From NCBI RefSeq assembly GCF_027596085.1, contig NC_072462.1, positions 20,545,921 to 20,609,920 of the forward strand: DNA of 64,000 bases, in the 5' to 3' direction. The notes below the pieces were generated by a model that was not told the origin of the DNA, made no database searches, and saw nothing but the letters and a program-made list of their open reading frames with translations. How positions within the stretch are numbered: the stretch's first letter is position 1; each line of letters opens with the position of its first letter. Positions 1 through 12,697 of this stretch are shown piece by piece. The translations under genes and the position numbers were made by a program. Source of the DNA: Anoplopoma fimbria. Lineage: Eukaryota; Chordata; Actinopteri; Perciformes; Anoplopomatidae.

Positions 1-3000
1 AAATGAGACTATCACTAACGTGTCTTCATGCTGAAGGAAAAACCACATCAGCCTGCTCTGTTCGTCTAAAAGTTGGAGCCTGAGATCGAAACTGTTAAGG
101 CAGGGAGTTCTACTCACCCAGAAGAGATTGAACCTGTCACTTTAACTCAGAGTAATATTGTCAATCGAAAAGGAGCGACCACACCTGACTCACTAACGGG
201 GATGAAGCGGTGGTAGAGGCTGTTAACACTGAGGAACAGAATTGCTTTAAAAGTTATATGCATTGGCAGCTCTTACAAAGACTTTAGTCTTGTCATTCAT
301 ACTGTGTTATTCAAAGTTCTATCTTTATGCTTTTTTGTGTCAACTTTAGTTTACTTTCTGTGTAAGCTAGTCCACTCCACAGGGCGTATGGAAGCTAATT
401 GACCTTGCAGAAGTGACTGTGTGCATTAAATCCAGCATATTGTGAAATAGCTGAACCGTGTGGTGCATTGAGATCTCATCACATAGCTAATTATTATCAG
501 CCATCTGCTAAATACATTTGCTCCGCCATCAGCCATATTGTGATGTTTTGACAGTGTCTCTCTTTCTGTATCCTCACTACTACACCGAAAAAAACTAAAA
601 TCTCCACATTTCTCTTTTTAATTTTTTGTCAATAATCAATGCTATTGGTCACCCTTAAGCTGTGTCTGTGGGTTTTACACATATTTAACCAATGAAGTAT
701 TAAAAAGAGCTTTTGGCTAAATCTCCTAAGCCCATCGGATTCTGAAACTCTCAGCTCTAGCCTGCCTCTTCTTGAATGAAGTGTCGATCACAACGTTCAC
801 CAACTGTTTCATAGAGCACCCGAAAATATATTTACACTTCTCAACATCAGTCTGCTCGGGGGAGATTCAACTCGGTGGTTTAGATATGGCTGCTCGGTTG
901 TCGGACATTCATCTTGTGGGACCTCTATCCGCCGCTGGCTGGCATTTCCTCTATGAGCCGCCGCTGGCCTTTTAGAGCACTCCTCGCCCGGACCTCGCCT
1001 CTCCCTGGGGCCGTGGACTTTGTGCAGAGAGAGATGGTGCAGCTCTGATGTTAACATTGCGATTGCTGAGGAGACCAGCTAGCTAACGTAATGCCATACA
1101 CTTACTGCAACAAAGATTTTGCCTTGGTTTCCCCAGTAAAAAAGGGTTCACAGTGAGGTCTCGTCCAAAGTAACCACATTGTTTCTGAAAAGGCACAAGC
1201 GGAATACTAAGCACCACCATTCTATTGGAATGCGCAGGAATCCCAGATCTCTTAAAACCTGTTCATAACACAAAAGCAGATATACCACTATGAGTTTTAA
1301 TAAAATTATGTTTTACTGTAACAAGGGTAAATCGACCTATTTTACTTTCTCACCCTATTCTAGCACAACATGACTCTCTGTCATGACTTATAAATGTCAT
1401 GCTCTATTTCTCATCCGCTCGGGTATAAACTGTTACCGGCACGGTGCTTTCTTTTCCACATAAATAGGCAAACATAACACGTTTATGCTGAGATAGCTCC
1501 ATTCAGCAGGGCAGAACACATGGTTGAAGTGACATTCAGCAACAATATCGGTGAGCTATGACATCCATTATGCCACCTTTATGGAACAGCTAAGCAGTTA
1601 AATCCATCACAAGAGAGGCTGTTTGGGGGGGGTTTGGGGGTTGAAGCATCGAGAGGATTGTTTTAAGGAGGATGGAGGATACTAAACAATGATGAAAAAG
1701 AAGGGATTACGTGGCGATACAGCGTGAGAATGTGACGCGCAATTTGTTTGTGAAATGCCACATGAGATGTAAGGAAGGGGGTAGAAAGAGAGTCGAACGA
1801 GCTCATTAAAATAAAAGGTCAAACTGGGTAAAAAAAAGAAGAGAAAACTGAATAGAATGAGACCAGAGAGTTACATTTCTGCTGTGCTCACCAGAGAGCT
1901 GAGAGACAGTCAGCCAATATGGTCGTGATCGGGCCCTTGACAGAAAACATCAGAGTTTCTTTGATTGCCTGCGATTACAGATAAGTGCAGTATTTTCACA
2001 AAGACCCATTTGTTTTGATAAAGACCTATCCCCGTCCCCAAGAGAGTCGAAAAGAGGCTGAAGGAGAAAAAAAATAGACAGCGAAAGAATAGAGGGGATG
2101 AGGGAAAGCTCTCAATGGTTTTAGATGTGAATGCTAAGTTATTCCCGGTCTCATGTTTCTCTCTTTTTCTCTCTCCCAACCTCTTTTTGACATTTCATCT
2201 CAGTTTTTTCATTAATTTTGCCATAACTCTGAACTCTTTTTCTCCGTCACCCTCTTTTCGCTTTCCTCTTCCGTTCGTCTGTGCATCTATGACTCAAAAC
2301 TGAATCAGTCCCATAGCGTGAATAGAAGCAGCTGCCTCATAGACAGTCCTTAACTGTCACTGTTTTCTCTTTGTTGATCATGTTCTTTTTCTGGAACTAT
2401 CTAGCCCCAAAGACTTAACTACGTAAATGGTTTCCGGCTATATGGATCCAAACAGAATCCAGTGTCATCCAGAGCTTGAAAAAAATCAACCGCTCAAGAT
2501 TTTTATACTGTAAAATTGTAGCGTTGCAAATGCAGGGATTCATTCCATGATTCTTTAATGATCCTGCCATATAAAGATACATTTTCTGATGTCATTAAGC
2601 AACTTATTTGAGATATTTGTAGACAATATCACTCTTACTGACTTATTTAACCAGGTAAATGAATGTTAATCAGTGAAGTTGCCATTTTTTTGTTTCATGT
2701 AATGAAGAATAGAGGTCAAACATTGGATTTATGTAAATGTTCCTCCGTGAATGACAAATAAATATAATGAATTCCTGCTTGATGCTGCAGAATAATGCCA
2801 TACATCTGAGCCATTATATAAAAGCAACATGATGGCCAATTATCATTGATGAGAGCCTGCATTAGTCTCTGGTCACTGAGCTACTTGTTTCCACTGGAAT
2901 GGCTTTCTTTGTCCGCTTGGGACATCCCATTTAAAGAAAAAACACTTCCAGCCAGCCCACTGGCTGAGCGTTACACAGACTTATCTGAGAGGACACAGAG

Positions 3001-5434
3001 TGATGATCGATGGTCACAGACTCACCGTCCACTGGTCAGAGGACAAACCCAGGGAATCTGTGAAGTCATGGGACGAGATCTCCTCTAATTATGTTCTATT
3101 CATCATGAGGTACTTGATATAAATCTGTCCTGTAAAAGGGCTGTGATAACTGTTTCCTTCCAGTTCCTCTGTGACTTTGTGGCGGCTGAAAGCAGAACAA
3201 AATCTGAATTCTAAATCATTCTCTTTGGGGAATTAACAGCAACACCAAAATTGGAGCTCAGCTAAATATGTGGTTCTTACTTTTGCAACAAAATGTGTCA
3301 CAACACAAGTGAAGTTATTTTAAATTAATCCCTAACAGGCTCCTAAAGGATGACTTTTAGCTCATTAACTACAGATGATCTGCTTTACTGCCAACCAACT
3401 TACCAAAGCATAACATACAGTTTTACAGCGATCCCCTGCTTTTAAGAAGCCACTGGTTTCCAGGATATTAACCTGTGAAGATTTTAAACATGTTTAAGAG
3501 GGATATTCCATCTTCACTTAACTGAGGAATCTGGGGCGATCAATAACTTCAGCTAATCACAGCATGAACCAATGTAGCATCATGTGTAGGTGATTTACCC
3601 GGGCCGTTCATGAAGTATAAGTACAATACTGTGTAAAGTTCTGTAAACAAGCTTGAATCTTAGCTTTGAAAGTATCTTTTCATGAAACAAATCACTTTTT
3701 GGGTGAAGGAAGAGGAGATAGTATGGCAGATGTGGAGAATATGGAGCTATTTCCACTTTTCCCATCACACATCAAGTCTTTAAAACAAATAGAGATGTTT
3801 CCATTGCAGGGAGAGCCCCTTTCACCTTGAAATGTGCTGCATTTCTGTCTAATCTTCTTTCCTCCTTAAAAAATTACCTTTCTGAAGGGCGCTGGGGTTC
3901 AGGGAATCAATAGATCACTCAGGCTGCAAATGTATTATCTTACAAAGGGAAGGGGGGGGGGGAATGGAGGAGGGAATGAAGACAGGGAGGGGATGCATGA
4001 AGAAGGGATATATAGAAGAGAGGAGAGGAGGGGAAGATGATGGAGGGAATGGCGCTGGAGAGATGAAGGGAGTGGAGAAAGTAGAGAGAGCGAAGGATGA
4101 GGGGCAAATAGGGTGAGGGAGCTGGTGGAGGCTAGATGGATCATGCAAGAGGAATGATGGAATTGAAGAAAAATGAGGCGAAGAGAGGGGAAAGGCAGAT
4201 GGAATCAAAGGAAAGCAATAGAAAAACATTGCCAGGAAACAATTTAGGTTGGTTCAAAAGGAGAATTAGAGAGAAGGAAATCAAATGAGAAGCTGGTGTG
4301 TTGAACAAATAGTGAATGTGAGCGATTACAAGAATAAGAAATAAATACCAGAAGGAAATGTTTCTGCAAACCCAAATGTTGAATCATGATGTTTCTGAAC
4401 CAAAAACACATATAATATCAATATTAATGCATACTTGTATATGTAAGTATGTAAAAATCCTGAGTTTAACTGATCCATCCAACGAGCCCAACTCCCATCG
4501 CAGAATTACTTAAACTTTGATTAAAAGCGGTTTTGTGGTACGATTAAAAGTAAGGGACCAGACTGAACAAAGAGGAGTAAGATGGCAACAAAAGCTGGTC
4601 AGAAAGAATTTCAAGAGGAATAAAAGAACATTGAACTGTGAAATCAAGTTCTAGATGAGTATAATCACAAAATTGTCACATTATGATTTGCTATTTGCAT
4701 TTCAAAATCCACCAGCTTGTTTCGCAACATTTAACTTCAACTGATGGCGTAAAAAAAAAAATAATCCTGAAGGTTTAATAATGCCTTTTAGGGGGCTTGG
4801 TGTTACAGTGACTGTGTATGGAAGTAAGACTGCCACATTCAAGCCAGTAGACTGTAGAGGGATTTGTCACAGTTCAGTAATGGTAGCAACAGGATGTTTC
4901 GAGCCAAATGTGGACGTACAGGCACAACGTAGTTCACTGAGAGGTGAAAGGGTTGTGTGCTGAGCAGACAAGCAGGCAAAAATGACAGGAATGCAAAAAG
5001 TTGCAGCAATAATGATTTGGGGGCGCAGTCAGTGTGAGCGATTAAACAGCTGTTCAGGAAGGTGGCTAATGTTTACCTCAGTCATAACCTTTCGCCACAT
5101 TTTAAGCCCGTTTTGGGAGTCAGAATCTTACATTTTTTTACATGGTAAAATGTGTGTTCTGGTAAACTGCTGAATATAATCGCTTCAGGAGAGATAAGTA
5201 TGAGATATTTCTACTTTACTGCCTCTTTGATACCATTTCTAACAGCGTTTGTTTTTATCTGCTTTATTTCTAAGGCAGTGCGATTATATGAATTCATTTA
5301 ATTAGGCTGAGTAAAGTATCTTTCAATTATGATACATTTAACGATGAATCAGCAGAGCCACATAGGGATGATATAAAAATCCATGCCTCCAGAATTTTGA
5401 TAACTTAAACACGTTGTCATTCGCTTTGGCAAAC

Positions 5435-5438
<4 letters not shown>
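1..5438. other. Non-coding stretch
   Basis: No exon is supported. A small CpG-rich patch (about 850-1060, with CCGCCGCTGGC twice) stands out from A+T-rich surroundings. A polypurine block lies at 3936-4215. Otherwise I see nothing recognisable. Confidence 0.6.
3936..4215. repeat. Polypurine (G/A-rich) low-complexity block
   Basis: The + strand is almost all purine, with an 11-G run near 3950 and many GGAGAG/GAAG units. Its Ser/Pro-rich antisense open frames are artefacts of this composition. Confidence 0.85.

Positions 5439-5523
<85 letters not shown>
5439..5523. repeat. (TG)n microsatellite
   Basis: An essentially perfect TG tract of about 83 bp. The antisense reading gives a poly-Thr/His open frame that is not a gene. 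Confidence 0.97.
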
Positions 5524-5524
<1 letters not shown>

Positions 5525-5669
5525 ATGTCTCTGACGTTGTAATAATGTCATTATCTTACTCGTTTTGGTAATGAAATAAAAAAAACAGACTTAGCTGAAG
5601 AGGACATGGATGGCAACTCTCTATGTCTCTCTTTTACACACACGCACACACATACAAACACACATACAA

Positions 5670-5703
<34 letters not shown>
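5670..5703. repeat. (CA)n microsatellite
   Basis: Perfect CA tract of about 33 bp, preceded by degenerate CA-rich DNA from about 5637. It lies about 150 bp after the TG tract at 5439, in inverted orientation to it. Confidence 0.95.
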
Positions 5704-5705
<2 letters not shown>

Positions 5706-5810
5706 CACCCAGGCAGACAGATCAATACAGTCTCATTTAACACCTAGTGCAACCCAAGTTTTCCATTGCAGAGGCTGCAAAACATAGACAGACAACATAT
5801 ATAGATAGTC

Positions 5811-5832
5811 AAAAAAAAAAAAAAAAAAAAAA
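5811..5832. repeat. Poly(A) tract
   Basis: Run of 22 A. No retrotransposon body is recognisable immediately upstream. Confidence 0.9.
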
Positions 5833-8800
5833 GACAGACGGAGAGACAGGTAGAGAGGTGCGAGTCAGGGTGACAGAAGTAACCTATTCATGGAGAGCTG
5901 GATACAAAATAAAGATGGAAAATTTGAAATCTGGGTTGCTGGGTGGTAGGGATCATTTTGGCTCCGGGCAAAATGGTGGTGTGTGTGTGTGATTTAGAGT
6001 GTGAATGATCAGACAAGTGTTTTGCGTTTAGCCTCCGCTGTTAGCCTGTTTCTTACACTGACATTGATCTGGCTCTCGTTTGCCTCCCCTACGATTTTCT
6101 CCTCTCATCTTTTTGTCTATTTTGTCCCCCCTCCTCTTTTTCCCATTTTTGACAATAAGCCTTAAGAGTTTTATCCATCCGCAGCTTACAATAAATGCAA
6201 CAGCAGATTAAGCTTTGAGTCTTACTGTAGAACACCACCAATACAAGCAAATCCCCCCCCAAAAAAAAAAAAAAAAAAAAAAGCTCTTACAGCAAGCCTT
6301 TGACCCCGATAATCATCTTAGAGGTAAGTTTAATACAATAACTTCTAAATATAGTGAGACAACAGCAAGCATGTGGAGTTGCCTTTTAGTTTAATCCTTG
6401 TGACATGTTGGTTTCTGTGCACGTTTCTGTCAGCAGGGAACGCAATCTGTCCTTGCATAGCCCCTCTGTTCCACTATTTTTTTTATATTTTTTTAGTGCA
6501 TACACCTCCTCCCTCGCTCGCCCACTTCGCATTGGCTCCACTCCACAGGCAGCAGAGTTTAGTAATCGATATATGTGTGTGTCTGAGTGTGCGCGAGAGT
6601 AATGGAGTGGAATCTGACAGCGATTGACAGTCATCTCACACGGCTGCGAAATAGAATCTAAAATGGGTCTCCGAAAAAATAAAAAAAAGCCACGCATTAT
6701 GCCTCCGCTCGGTTTTTGTATGAATGGGTATGAGTGCTGGAAGGGCGTTTGATTAACATCCATCTCTGCATCACTTCTTTCTGAGCAACCAAACAATAAA
6801 CAATAACAACTATTACGGCCACTTTGCTGTACACCAGTAGATGTTTGTCATCCCATTGTGCTGGATAACAGCGCTGTGAGATTACGTCTGTTTCGTCGTT
6901 ATTCATCTTTTTATGTTTCCATTCTCTCCAGAAAATGGCCCTGTAACTCATCTTTCATGAACCAGAATGCCGTTGGTGTTTGTTTCACGCCATTTACTGT
7001 CTTTTTGTCTTGTTTGGTTTACTGATATGTGCCGGATGTTAACCACAGTACTAGTGCCGTTTAGAGCTTGAGCTTATTTACTCACGTCTATAACTGTATT
7101 ACAGTCACCCAGTCATTTTGCTATGTGTGGAATTTGTCGTCCTAGATTTATATTTTTTTAATACAAACATTGTAGCGTCTCACCCATTCCCAGCTTGTAA
7201 TAACCTGCTGTCACAACCTTAATACAAAGAGGTAAATAATGATTAAATTTGTGCAGCAGTGTGTGTTTTGGATGGATTATTTGCTGACAGACGCATTACT
7301 AAGTATAAGCTGATTGACAGAAAGGAGAGTGGAATGCAATTACTGCAATTAGGTTTCATATTTAAGTGAGAACTTTATTACATTAAATGTGCGTTGACGT
7401 GTAGTCCCTCTGGCTTTGGTCACCTGATCAGAGAGCCAGGATCATATTTTGGACCCCTAATATGTATCTGAATGTGTACACAATCACTCAACCTGGTCAC
7501 AAGGGAGTAGCACCAAACTGAAAAATTAGACTAGGGCCAACATATTGTATTGTTAACTGTGATGGATCACCAAACTTGGGTAATTTGTTATCATATCCAT
7601 GAAAGATTACACCAAATGGCTTATTTCAAGAAAGGAAAATAAACCCATTGAACCAATATTGAAAGCTAACTGCTTGCACCAGAATGGAGTATTAAATGAA
7701 ATGGGCAACAGCTGATACAAAAACCTAGTAGCCAGAAAAAACGTGGCTCCCGGGTGAAAGTCCTGTGTTTGTTTGACCCATCTGCCACCTCTTACACCAG
7801 CACTTATTGGACTTACTATTTTTTCAAAGGTTACTCTTTATTATACCATGCAACTTTCAATGATGGCTGCTCGCTATGCTAGATCACAAATAAATAAAAA
7901 AACCAGACAAAAAACGTATCCATGGTTTGCACAAACGTAGAATGCTAATATTTTATCCTCACGACTGAACTGGATACAAACTTATCAGAATGCTGGTGCT
8001 CCATCCACTGTTTACAGAACTACCCCCATTTAATGCAACTGTTAAATGGCTATTTAAAAAAAGAAAAAAAAATGTATTTCATGTAAAAATATTCAATGTG
8101 TTATTTGTTTTTGTACTTAATCCGTTTTGGCATGTGTTAAGCATTGGTTTACCATGCTGCTGTAGGCCAACAGTTGTTGACAGTCACACATTTCACCAAT
8201 TAGTTGGATTGCGGTTAATATTGGCCAACTTCACATACTTTAAAAGACATATTGTAACTGGTGAGACTAAATTCTCCATGTTTAAAATCCATAATGAATC
8301 TTGACTGCAACTTTCCACATCAAATATCTTTAAATCCAACTCTGCTTAGTTATTCTGAAAAGAAAAAGGTGCAGAACTTCTTTATTTAAAACCGAACCAG
8401 TCTGAGAAGCAAAGACATGAAGTAATACAAAGATGCAGTTTTTTGGGGGGGGCCTGGGACTGAAGGGTTCAGCTCATTATCGGGTAAAGAACGGCACCAG
8501 GAGCTAAACTAGGTTCTACACTTGAACCTTGAGATATGCATGCCCTCATGTGAACTGATTAATGGCAGCATCTTAAAATGGGTTGACTTCTCGGGTTACA
8601 CCCATGTTTTTCTGTTAGTCAACAATGCATATCATCATTTTGGCCCAGCTCCAGATTCATTAAATGTTCCCCACTGGTGGGTGACAATCATCAGTTGGTT
8701 GGAAATGAGATATGAAAACAGAACAACCCCCAGGATCTCAACAATATATAAATTATTTTAATTTCATGTTTTGACAATTCCATGTGAATAATACCCAAAT

Positions 8801-9119
8801 ATAAAAAAAACACTGCTGTGATCACTATTTGAGGGTTGAAGTGTATTTCACTCCATTACTTTTAAAATGTACTCTTTCAGTCAGGGTATTTTAGCGACTT
8901 CTTTCAGCTTGGGTGGTTAGCTATTTGGCTGAGCAACGCAGGGAGACCAGAGTTTCCAAATCCCGTGTGTGAAAGATGATTTTGAATGTTGAATATCTAA
9001 GTGATGTTGCGTATGAGTCTTAAATGAGTTCATGATAATCGGTAGACAAACACAGTTACGTAAACTGCACACAGGCTGTGTGTATTTATGCATGCAGGCT
9101 CGCGTGTGAATATGCTTTG

Positions 9120-9176
<57 letters not shown>

Positions 9177-10214
9177 GTGTTTTCTCGCAGCAGCATGTGT
9201 ATTTTTTTTATTGTCGTTCTTTTTTCACTTTATTTTCTGTTGTGCTGTTTTTTCTTCCATTCAGTCAGTCCGATCTCGTCCTTCCTGCTCTTCCTACTCC
9301 TGTTGTCTTAACAATTCCTCATCCCTCTCCTCAATCTTCATTCATGTTTCTTTTGTCCCTTTTCCTCATCTTCTTTTTGTCCAACTTCATCTCCGTCTTC
9401 ATTTTTTCCTCCCTAATGGTACCACCATTTTTTGTTTTCCTCTGTCTCCCCACCTCTTATTCTGCTGTTATGTTTTGGCATTTATTAAGTTCTGACAAGC
9501 GTGACCGCTACCTTTTCAAACACCGTTGATACGATATTTCCCCACACTGGGTCATTTAGATGCAGCCGGGGTGGACGCAATGCGTGCCTGTGTGGGGCCA
9601 AACCTTTATAACTGATTGCATCGCTAATAAACAATGAAAGGGCAGGAGCAAAGTGATAGGAGCGCAGGTGTGTTCGTGTGTGTGTGTGTATGTGGGAGAG
9701 GTCAAAAGAGAATAAAATGCATATAGCTCTGTCAAGACCTTGATGAGTCGAGCATTTGCTTAAAGCAGCACAAACACAAGTATGCATCGAAACACACACA
9801 CATTCATGTGCAGCTTACACATCGGTACCTCATGGTAGTGATATTTTCTTTAAGATTTACTCTACCGCTTTGTGTTTGTTTCCATAATTCCTTTTCATCG
9901 GGTTCTAATCGTCACTCTTTGCCTGAGCGATGAAAACGGCCTCTTATTCGGAAATTACACAGCCACTTACCGAGCACTCACAACTAATAAATACATTTGT
10001 TACCTTCTATAATCACGGGCTGTGCGGGTGGAGCCAATTTCAACAATATAATAAGAATTCAGATGATTACTCAGAAACTACCTCGGGCGGAGTGAAATTA
10101 AAATATGTATTTTAAACCTTTATTTATTCAGCTTATATTGACTGAGCCTGCATATTTCTTTCAGCAATGCTCTGATTCACATTCCTGCTGCAATGAATAT
10201 TAACAATTTAGAGC
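5833..10214. other. Non-coding stretch
   Basis: Apart from the GT tract at 9122 I see no gene or named repeat. 9540-9660 and 9900-10100 have mixed-complexity, homeobox-motif-containing DNA that could be conserved non-coding sequence; this is inference only. Confidence 0.5.
9122..9180. repeat. (GT)n microsatellite, interrupted
   Basis: GT tract of 59 bp with a single TTT interruption near 9156. Confidence 0.95.
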
Positions 10215-10330
10215 TGCCTTGTGAATAAAGCTGTTGACCACAGGGCAGCTCCGCTGGAGCAGATGGCAGTTTGATGGCAGTTTGATGCCTTGCTCAAGGG
10301 GCATCTTACAAGTAGGGGGACCTGTTTTGG
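10215..10330. repeat. Older repeat remnant flanking the SINE
   Basis: The bases before the SINE head include CTTGCTCAAGGGGCATCTT, a phrase common in other fish SINE/LINE-tail repeats, and a short tandem duplication of GATGGCAGTTT. This suggests the SINE inserted next to, or into, an older dispersed repeat. Confidence 0.4.
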
Positions 10331-10646
10331 GTCGGCTGTGGCTCAGTGGAGAGCAGGGTCGTCCTCCAATCAGAGGATCGGCGGTTCGATCCCTGGCTCC
10401 GGCAGTCCATGTCGATGTGTCCTTGGGCAAGACTTAACCCTGAGTTGCTCCCGAAGGCTGTGCCATCGGTGTATGAATGGGTGTGAATGATTAGAGAGAC
10501 CCTGATGGGCAGGTGGCACCTTGCATGGTAGCTCCTGTCATCAGTGTGTGAATGGGTATGAAAGGGTGAATGATTAGTAATGTAAAAGCGCTTTGAGTGG
10601 TCGGAAGACTAGAAAAGCGCTATACAAGTACAGTCCATTTACCATT
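10331..10646 (+). mobile_element. tRNA-derived SINE (teleost type)
   Basis: The head has RNA polymerase III boxes in tRNA spacing: A box TGGCTCAGTGG (10339-10349) and B box GGTTCGATCCC (10383-10393). The body contains GTGTCCTTGGGCAAGACTTA, GATGGGCAGGTGGCACCTT and TGTGTGAATGGGTATGAA. The tail is AAAAGCGCTATACAAGTACA followed by GTCCATTTACC. This head-body-tail order is a SINE family that I recognise as widespread in spiny-rayed fish; I cannot name the family with certainty. It has no coding capacity and would need a LINE partner. Confidence 0.85.
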
Positions 10647-10927
10647 TTCCTCCCACATCTTAGGGCTTAAATTGTCATATTTCCTGTAACACAAGCTCCG
10701 TTTTCTATCTGATATCCTTAATTTATGATTTATTTTACTCAAACTAAGTCAGACTGTATGAAGACAAAAATAGACATGGCACTATAAAAAAAATAATATT
10801 TACATTCAGAGGCTGTCACCGGCCCTGCTTACTCATCAGCGAATCATTGTCATCGCAGTTCCTCCGGGAAGTTCAGGGCTCTTTGCTGTGTGGAAATAGG
10901 AAATGCTGTCATCAGCATTTACTGGAG

Positions 10928-11060
10928 GACACAAGAGGGAGAGAGGGCGAGAGATGGAGAGAGAAAGAGAGAGAAGTAAAGACAGAGAGAGGAAGGAGGG
11001 AGAGAGAGAGAGGAAGGAGGGATTGGAATGGAAAGGGAGATAGTGAGTGACAGAGGTGAC
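10928..11060. repeat. Polypurine (GAGA-rich) low-complexity block
   Basis: Repeated GAGAGAG and GGAAGGAGG units, imperfect, with no coding value. Confidence 0.85.
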
Positions 11061-11818
11061 ACCATACGTGAAAGGAGAATATAAAACGGTGTAGAAAAGG
11101 TTGGGAGGATGACAGATATAGGAGAGCGGCAGGTGGTAAGAGAGCGCCTGAATGAGGGAGAAATAGACAGACAGCTGGAGTTAAATTGTTGAATTATAGC
11201 ATCACTGGGAGAGACAGAAATTAAAAGAATGGAGGACAGAACGCGTGCCCATAGGGCTTGTGGTGAACAGAGAGAGACGACAGAGATAATGAATGAGTCC
11301 TCGCTTGCTCCCCGCTACACACACACACACACACACTGGCACACACTTGTGTAGACACTGGGTGAGCTTAGATAATGACATCAGTGTTAAGTCAGCGATG
11401 ACTAAGTGTGGTCCTCCAGAATAGTGCTGTTCAGCAGTAGATGACTCTTCCTGGGGCCACTACAGTGAGCACACCAGTTCTGATGTAAGATGACGTCCTG
11501 AGTGCTCAGCAGGTTTTGGTGCACACAGTCCACTCATTATGTCCCGGGCTGCAAATCCATATCTTATGACTTGAATTATAAGCCAAATGCTTTTTTTTTC
11601 CTTCTTTCACTTCCTAAGCAGATGTGTCAGGCTGGACGTTCACCATGATGAGGTGTCCATAAATAGGGCACTTCAAGACCCACATTTCATAATACGCATA
11701 CACATAATGTCGCTTTAAAGTGACTACGAGGACATTTCATTTTGTGTTGATTTTGGCACTCCCTGTTGAAATAATGGTAGTGTTTACGAGCACCAGACTC
11801 CCTTTAGAAAGCATGTAA

Positions 11819-12175
11819 TTATATTGCATCGGGGGTCTGACAGTCTACCCATCGCAGTCCTGGTTCTGGCTCTCCAGTGCCTCCCTTCCCCTCCAGCGGG
11901 CCCAGCAATGCGGCCCGGGTGGCCAGCGGCTTGGTGTCAGTGTTGGCTCTCAGCGGGGACTGGCGGAGCAGCAAGGTGAAGCTCTGCTCTTGGCAGGAGG
12001 AGACGCTGCTGCCGGGCATGGAGCTTTCCTCCCACTAGGGAAGGAAGATCTGGCTGTGTCCGCAACGGGCTGGTTGCTGCCAGAGGCCCCGCTGGAGTCG
12101 GAGCTGAAGGAGTTTCTGTTGAACCTGCATGAAGGAATCCAACCCGGTGGCAACAGTGACAAGCATTTAGAATAA
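11819..12175 (-). other. GC-rich coding-like island, unidentified; candidate exon or retropseudogene fragment
   Basis: This patch is far more GC-rich than its surroundings and is open in several frames on both strands. On the - strand, 12034 down to 11819 reads 71 codons then TAA, with codon use typical of vertebrate coding DNA (AGC, TCC, CTG, ACC, GAG common). The product is Ser/Leu/Pro-rich, including SSMPGSSVSSCQEQSFTLLL and PLATRAALLGPLEG. Just upstream on that strand is ATCTTCCTTCCCTAG, which would make a good 3' splice site. The DNA before it (12128-12036) is also Ser-rich and coding-like in another frame (NSFSSDSSGASGSNQPVADT), as if one frame had been shifted. On the + strand, a frame ending ELKEFLLNLHEGIQPGG is open too. 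I do not recognise the protein. It could be a terminal exon of an antisense gene, a decayed retrocopy, or chance in GC-rich DNA. Confidence 0.4.
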
Positions 12176-12444
12176 CTATATAGAATTGGAAAATCTTCTC
12201 ACCGGTTTTGTTTAATTCTGTAGGTCATATAGAGGCATCAATATGAAATTGAGACTGTTTCATTCATGCTTTATTATGACTCTTATTCTATTATTTTATA
12301 TTATATTAATATTAAATAAAAGCACATAACCCTACAGTATAGTTATCTATGGCCTTCTGTCAGCTCAGTGAAGACACAAATTAATTTTAGGTATATCTCA
12401 TTAGATGTTATGAATTTTCCCGCTTGCACTTTGTGAGTTATTGG

Positions 12445-12466
12445 TATATATATATATATATATATA
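12445..12466. repeat. (TA)n microsatellite
   Basis: Perfect TA tract of about 22 bp. Confidence 0.95.
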
Positions 12467-12606
12467 ACAGAGATTCTTATTTCCGATTCCCCCTCACAGC
12501 AGGAATGGGAAATAAGCATGGCACAATACAAACAAGTAAAATATAAGTTGCTCCTATTTCTGTATTTTTGCATCAAGGTAGCGAGGCAAGGATGCAAATG
12601 CCCTTG

Positions 12607-12607
<1 letters not shown>

Positions 12608-12694
<87 letters not shown>
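12608..12694. repeat. (CA)n microsatellite
   Basis: Perfect CA tract of about 87 bp, immediately followed by ATATG. Confidence 0.97.

Positions 12695-12697
<3 letters not shown>

Noticed and set aside
6386..6796. 136-codon - strand open frame
   Set aside because: No recognisable domain, no splice or promoter evidence, and overlapping + strand frames are similarly open.
10331..10405. A true tRNA gene
   Set aside because: The A and B boxes are good, but the sequence continues into a standard SINE body and tail and a full cloverleaf is not evident.
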